Positions 8,426-11,158 of a stretch of 11,158 bases of DNA are shown here, piece after piece. Source of the stretch: Oehlia diaphana (lineage: Eukaryota; Glomeromycota; Glomeromycetes; Glomerales; Glomeraceae). The translations under genes were made by a program, and so were the position numbers. Within the stretch, counting starts at the first letter, position 1; every line of letters begins with the position of its first letter. The notes under the pieces were generated by a model. That model searched no databases, was not told the DNA's origin, and worked only from the letters and a program-made list of their open reading frames with translations. The stretch is from assembly GCA_003833135.1 (NCBI GenBank), contig QZLH01001583.1, forward strand, positions 7,340-18,497, in the 5' to 3' direction.

Positions 8426-9116
8426 TCAAACTCTTCCATAAAAGACGCATTCATTTAGCTTTAAATTTTGTCTTATAACTTCGGAAGCCAGCGCATTTTT
8501 AACTTCTTCAGGCGGATTTAAACCAAGTTTTTGAGCTCTCTCCCAACGTTCTAACCTTGTTAATCCAACACAAGAACCAAATTTATAATTAAGATCAAAC
8601 GCGTGGAGAAGACTTTCCATTGGGTTATAATCATCATTATGAAACGCTAAAGAAAAAGAAATAGAATAATTAAAAGTCTGTTATATATAAGCTACTCGAT
8701 TAATTATAATAAATTAATAATTATGATATTAAAAGCTTACTGAGCTTTGATCGAATTTCTATATCTCTCAATAATTCTTCTGGATCACTTTCCAAATCAA
8801 TAAATTCAATAGAAGCTTCACGAGGAACATCGTCTTCGTTTATTAAATCGTCTCGATCAAATGCTTCATTTTCAGATTCGTCTAATTCCGATATGCTCTG
8901 ACGGTCTAAAGCATGATTTTTTTGTTCAACAAAAATTGAAGTCGCGGGGATTTCTTCATTAACAACGACAGTAGGTCCTTCTCTCTTACTTTTTTCAATA
9001 ATTTGATTCTTTTTTGGTTTATCTTTATCTTTTTCAGCCTTATCTCTTTTAGTAGAAGTGAATATCCCAGATAATTTTTTTTGAACCAATTTTTCAGAAG
9101 TTTTGAGTTTTGGCAT
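8426..9116 (-). CDS. POLD4: DNA polymerase delta subunit 4 (p12/Cdm1)
   Basis: This encodes the smallest subunit of replicative DNA polymerase delta, which stabilises the holoenzyme and contacts PCNA in the nucleus. There are two exons, 9116-8741 and 8646-8426. They are separated by a 94-nt phase-1 intron (GTAAGC...TTTAG) and join to 597 nt, or 198 aa. The C-terminal half holds the family signature FDLNYKFGSCVGLTRLERW (142-160), followed by RAQKLGLNPPEEV (162-174). This aligns closely with the human p12 core (FDL...G.C.G.TRL.RW.RA...GL.PP.EV). The N-terminus has QKKLSGIF (12-19), a degenerate PIP box with Ile where an aromatic is usual, then a Lys-rich stretch (about 23-45) that could serve as a nuclear signal, then an acidic linker (about 76-117). 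It is longer than human p12 (107 aa) and somewhat longer than fission yeast Cdm1 (about 160 aa). The ATG is preceded by an A-rich context. Confidence 0.92.
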
Positions 9117-9379
9117 TTTAAAGGAAAAGAAGTTATTAGGTATTTCGTGAAATGTTTAGAGTTCGCGTATTTATCATATATTACACTAGTCACGGGTTGT
9201 TAGGTCCTACCAGAGTTTAGGAGTTATGCACTTGCACGTGATAGCATTAACGTTAACTCCGGCCAGTACTTAAATAAAAAAAGAATGTTAAAATTATGTG
9301 TATATAATAAAATGATTAATTTTAATTCTGGTCAAAATTAACTATTTCGGCTGGAATTAAGCATTTAATTAAATTACAA
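9117..9379. promoter_or_regulatory. POLD4 upstream region
   Basis: This is noncoding sequence in front of the minus-strand POLD4 gene. TTTCGTGAAA (9143-9152) reads CACGAAA on the gene strand, matching the SCB cell-cycle box, and lies about 30 bp upstream of the ATG. TTCGCG lies at 9162-9167. An E-box, CACGTGAT, lies at 9235-9242. Motif presence is direct observation; G1/S control is inference. Beyond 9250 the sequence is AT-rich with short TTAATTCTGG-type inverted pieces. Confidence 0.45.
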
Positions 9380-9381
9380 TA

Positions 9382-9579
9382 CAGTCAGACCTCTATGATT
9401 GCACTCTCCATAATTGCACCCACTATGTATACCCTTTCTAAACGCACTCTCTGGTTCGGTCCTAAGCTTATATAATCTCTAATTATTTTACCCCTATAAA
9501 TGCACACCCTTTTTAAATGCACTATTTTGAAAATTATGCATATGGTCCCAAGGGGTGTGCAATTATGGAGGTCTGACTG
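9382..9579. mobile_element. 198-bp pogo/Tigger-like MITE with TA target duplication
   Basis: The element is flanked by TA at 9380-9381 and 9580-9581. It has terminal inverted repeats of 23 bp with two mismatches: both ends start CAGTCAGACCTC and continue with (T/C)AT(G/A)ATTGCAC. No transposase is encoded. TA duplication and CAGT...ACCTC ends are features of the Tc1/mariner superfamily, closest to the pogo/Tigger group. The interior repeats a GCAC motif preceded by AT-rich sequence (9401, 9416, 9444, 9502, 9519, and GTGC at 9557), perhaps degenerate transposase-binding sites. It sits about 265 bp upstream of POLD4 and would need a transposase supplied from elsewhere. Confidence 0.85.
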
Positions 9580-9581
9580 TA

Positions 9582-10221
9582 ATATAAATATATTCTAAAA
9601 AAGGATACATTAACGCCAAATTCGAAAAATTCGATATAACTAATGTAGAATCAAATCCAATTTATAAAATATCATGACTTTACTAATAAAATCTGGTATA
9701 TTGAAATTATTTCACAACTGTTTTCATATTATTTGGGATGATAACTTGAAGTCCTACTTAAGGAAAGGGTTGAAGAAATCTAAGTATTTCAACATTATGC
9801 CAAACTTTACAGATTTGAATATATGCACAAAAAAGTATACCAAATTTTTAATATAATTTTATTTCAGAAAATTTATTTTAATTTTTTTTTTTTCTTTGTA
9901 AAGGCAATCATATTTATTGATAATAATATTAAAGTAATACAATATATTTACAAAAGTAAAATAAAATAAAGTATTGTAAACATTATTAATATACTGCCTC
10001 TTCTGAAGGAACAGACTAACCTGTTACTTTGAGATCAAAGGTGACCCATCATGTTAGACATCTCATGATAAAACTGTATTTTCCTTTCTAACTAATGTTA
10101 GCTATACGTAAATACTGCCATATATAGAATAGTAAGACTATTTTAAGATAAATTCTATCTAAAAATAAAGTAAAATAAAATTGTCGCACTTTACATATTC
10201 TAAAAGCAAGCTCTTAATTAT
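9582..10221. other. AT-rich noncoding stretch
   Basis: No convincing gene is seen. A 60-codon plus-strand reading frame (9674-9856) has no recognisable domain, no family motif and no clear splice partners. The stretch is dominated by A/T runs, including a T-rich tract near 9877-9897. Confidence 0.4.
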
Positions 10222-10338
10222 TTACCAACCAAATTGTTTGCAATTATTATATTTATCACATTTAGATTGATATTTAGCTTCCTTACATCTTTCTAATACC
10301 TGTAATGTTTTATTATACCACTGATCTATAATATTCAT
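10222..10338 (-). CDS. Small Cys-containing reading frame, unidentified
   Basis: This frame of 38 codons starts at an ATG on the minus strand (10338-10336) and stops at TAA (10224-10222). The end is polar and contains three cysteines (RCKEAKY, KCDKY, NNCKQFGW). I do not recognise it. An ACATTACAG|GTATTAG sequence inside it could be a splice acceptor, so it could be the last exon of a gene extending rightward, but I found no supportable upstream exon. An in-frame TGA lies 12 nt before the ATG. It may be a chance frame. Confidence 0.2.
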   Translation of the reverse strand: MNIIDQWYNKTLQVLERCKEAKYQSKCDKYNNCKQFGW

Positions 10339-10600
10339 ATATATATGATATCATCTTTGTTACATTTATATCTATAAAAAATTCATTTTTTTTTGTTTTT
10401 TAATTTACAAATAAAATGTATTAAATCTGGTTTAAATTTTATTATAGGATTCTGGATATCTTTAAAATAGGTTATAAGTCACACTTTTGGCAAATTGACC
10501 CATTTTTTAAGGACTTAAAAAATCATTTTTTGTAAATATCTCAACATCTAGTAGTTCAATTTTGATGAACTTTTTTTTAAATTGTAAAGCTAAATGTAAA
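10339..10600. other. AT-rich noncoding stretch
   Basis: No supportable gene, RNA or mobile element is seen here; the sequence is A/T runs with scattered stops in every frame. Confidence 0.35.
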
Positions 10601-10611
10601 GCTCTGAGCGG

Positions 10612-10690
10612 ATTAGTTTAGTTCAAATTATAGATGGTTCAAATTAGAGAACCAAACTGAAAACCAGCAGTTCAGTTTGGGTTAATCCAA
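10612..10690. repeat. Repeat-like segment with hairpin
   Basis: A perfect 10-bp inverted repeat, CCAAACTGAA at 10652-10661 and TTCAGTTTGG at 10671-10680, leaves a 9-nt loop. To its left GTTCAAATTA occurs twice, 16 bp apart, and GGTTC/GAACC flanks the second copy. GGATTAG and TTAATCC at the outer edges are also near-complementary. The nested symmetry suggests a degenerate repeat element; no coding capacity is seen. Confidence 0.45.
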
Positions 10691-11158
10691 TTTTTAAAAA
10701 AATGCAAAAAATTGAATAATCAGTGATCAAGTAATCGTACAAAGTTAAGCTATATATCATTGGATTCCTTGCAATAAGATGCATTTAATGGTGGTAAAAT
10801 CAGGACCCCGGAAAATGCTTATATATGTAAGGTACCAAGGTGCTTAGCCAACATAGAAAAATTTTATGATGTAAGAATTTTATAATGCTTAATTTTAAGA
10901 AAATTTTATACTATGTAAGATAATTAAATTGCATATTTTTGGTATTATTTTAAAATACTAAGAGTTTCTAGTTGCTTATTTTTCATATTTATAGAACTTT
11001 TTAAATTATTATATATTGAATTTATAATTAATTTTTATTTATTTTCACTAACGGTAAGTGTTAATTTTGTACTACATTTCACGATTTTATATAAATACAT
11101 ATTTTTTGATGGAATTTCAGTTTTTTTTTTCAATGTTTTATTAATTATCTTTCAATAG
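10691..11158. other. AT-rich right flank with splice-like signals
   Basis: No reading frame of note is seen. An imperfect repeat of about 45 bp occurs near 10856-10920 (GAAAATTTTAT...ATGTAAGA twice). At the edge, ACG|GTAAGTG (donor at 11054) is followed by TTTCAG (11115-11120) and TTTCAATAG (11150-11158). This is compatible with a noncoding first exon and intron of a plus-strand gene that begins beyond the window. Confidence 0.25.

Noticed and set aside
8906..9193. Second minus-strand frame overlapping POLD4 exon 1
   Set aside because: It is a frame-shifted shadow of the POLD4 coding exon; the POLD4 frame joins in phase to the conserved C-terminal exon.
9674..9856. 60-codon plus-strand reading frame
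   Set aside because: It has no recognisable motif, AT-driven composition (Lys, Ile, Asn, Phe), no splice partners and no promoter features.

Overview
This window looks like nuclear DNA of an AT-rich filamentous fungus. An arbuscular mycorrhizal (Glomeromycotina, Rhizophagus-like) genome is my best guess. The reasons are the very low GC content, many short GT-AG introns (mostly 63-94 nt), Asn-rich tracts, and a complex I subunit beginning MASGFG as fungal NDUFS5 proteins do. The assignment is inferred; no sequence marker proves the species. No prokaryotic operon, CRISPR array, rRNA or tRNA is visible.

Four spliced protein-coding genes can be rebuilt. (1) On the + strand, 594-1052, is NDUFS5, the small twin CX9C complex I subunit; its ATG appears to be split by an intron. 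(2) On the - strand, 4011-1206, is HRD1/synoviolin, the ERAD ubiquitin ligase, with 8 exons, a multi-spanning membrane domain, a RING-H2 domain with a long Asn-rich insert, and a C-terminal HAF-H-like helix. (3) On the + strand, 4279-7694, is a HAUS5-like augmin subunit in 18 small exons. (4) On the - strand, 9116-8426, is POLD4/Cdm1, the small DNA polymerase delta subunit, with 2 exons and a degenerate PIP box.

NDUFS5 and HRD1 converge tail to tail across about 150 bp. HRD1 and HAUS5 are divergent from a shared 267-bp promoter region holding a TCACGTGA E-box and an ACGCGT (MCB-like) site. HAUS5 and POLD4 converge across about 730 bp. The ~2 kb to the right of POLD4 is mostly noncoding and AT-rich. 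It contains a 198-bp TA-flanked pogo/Tigger-like MITE, a repeat-like hairpin near 10.65 kb, a tiny Cys-containing reading frame, and splice-like signals at the right edge that may belong to a gene starting outside the window.

The genes are housekeeping functions (respiration, ER protein quality control, spindle microtubule branching, DNA replication) and do not form one pathway. I found no evidence of a novel defence or mobile system. The most notable points are the split start codon, the RING insertion, the augmin gene in a fungal genome, the MITE, and a 25-nt repeat that supplies the likely POLD4 poly(A) signal.
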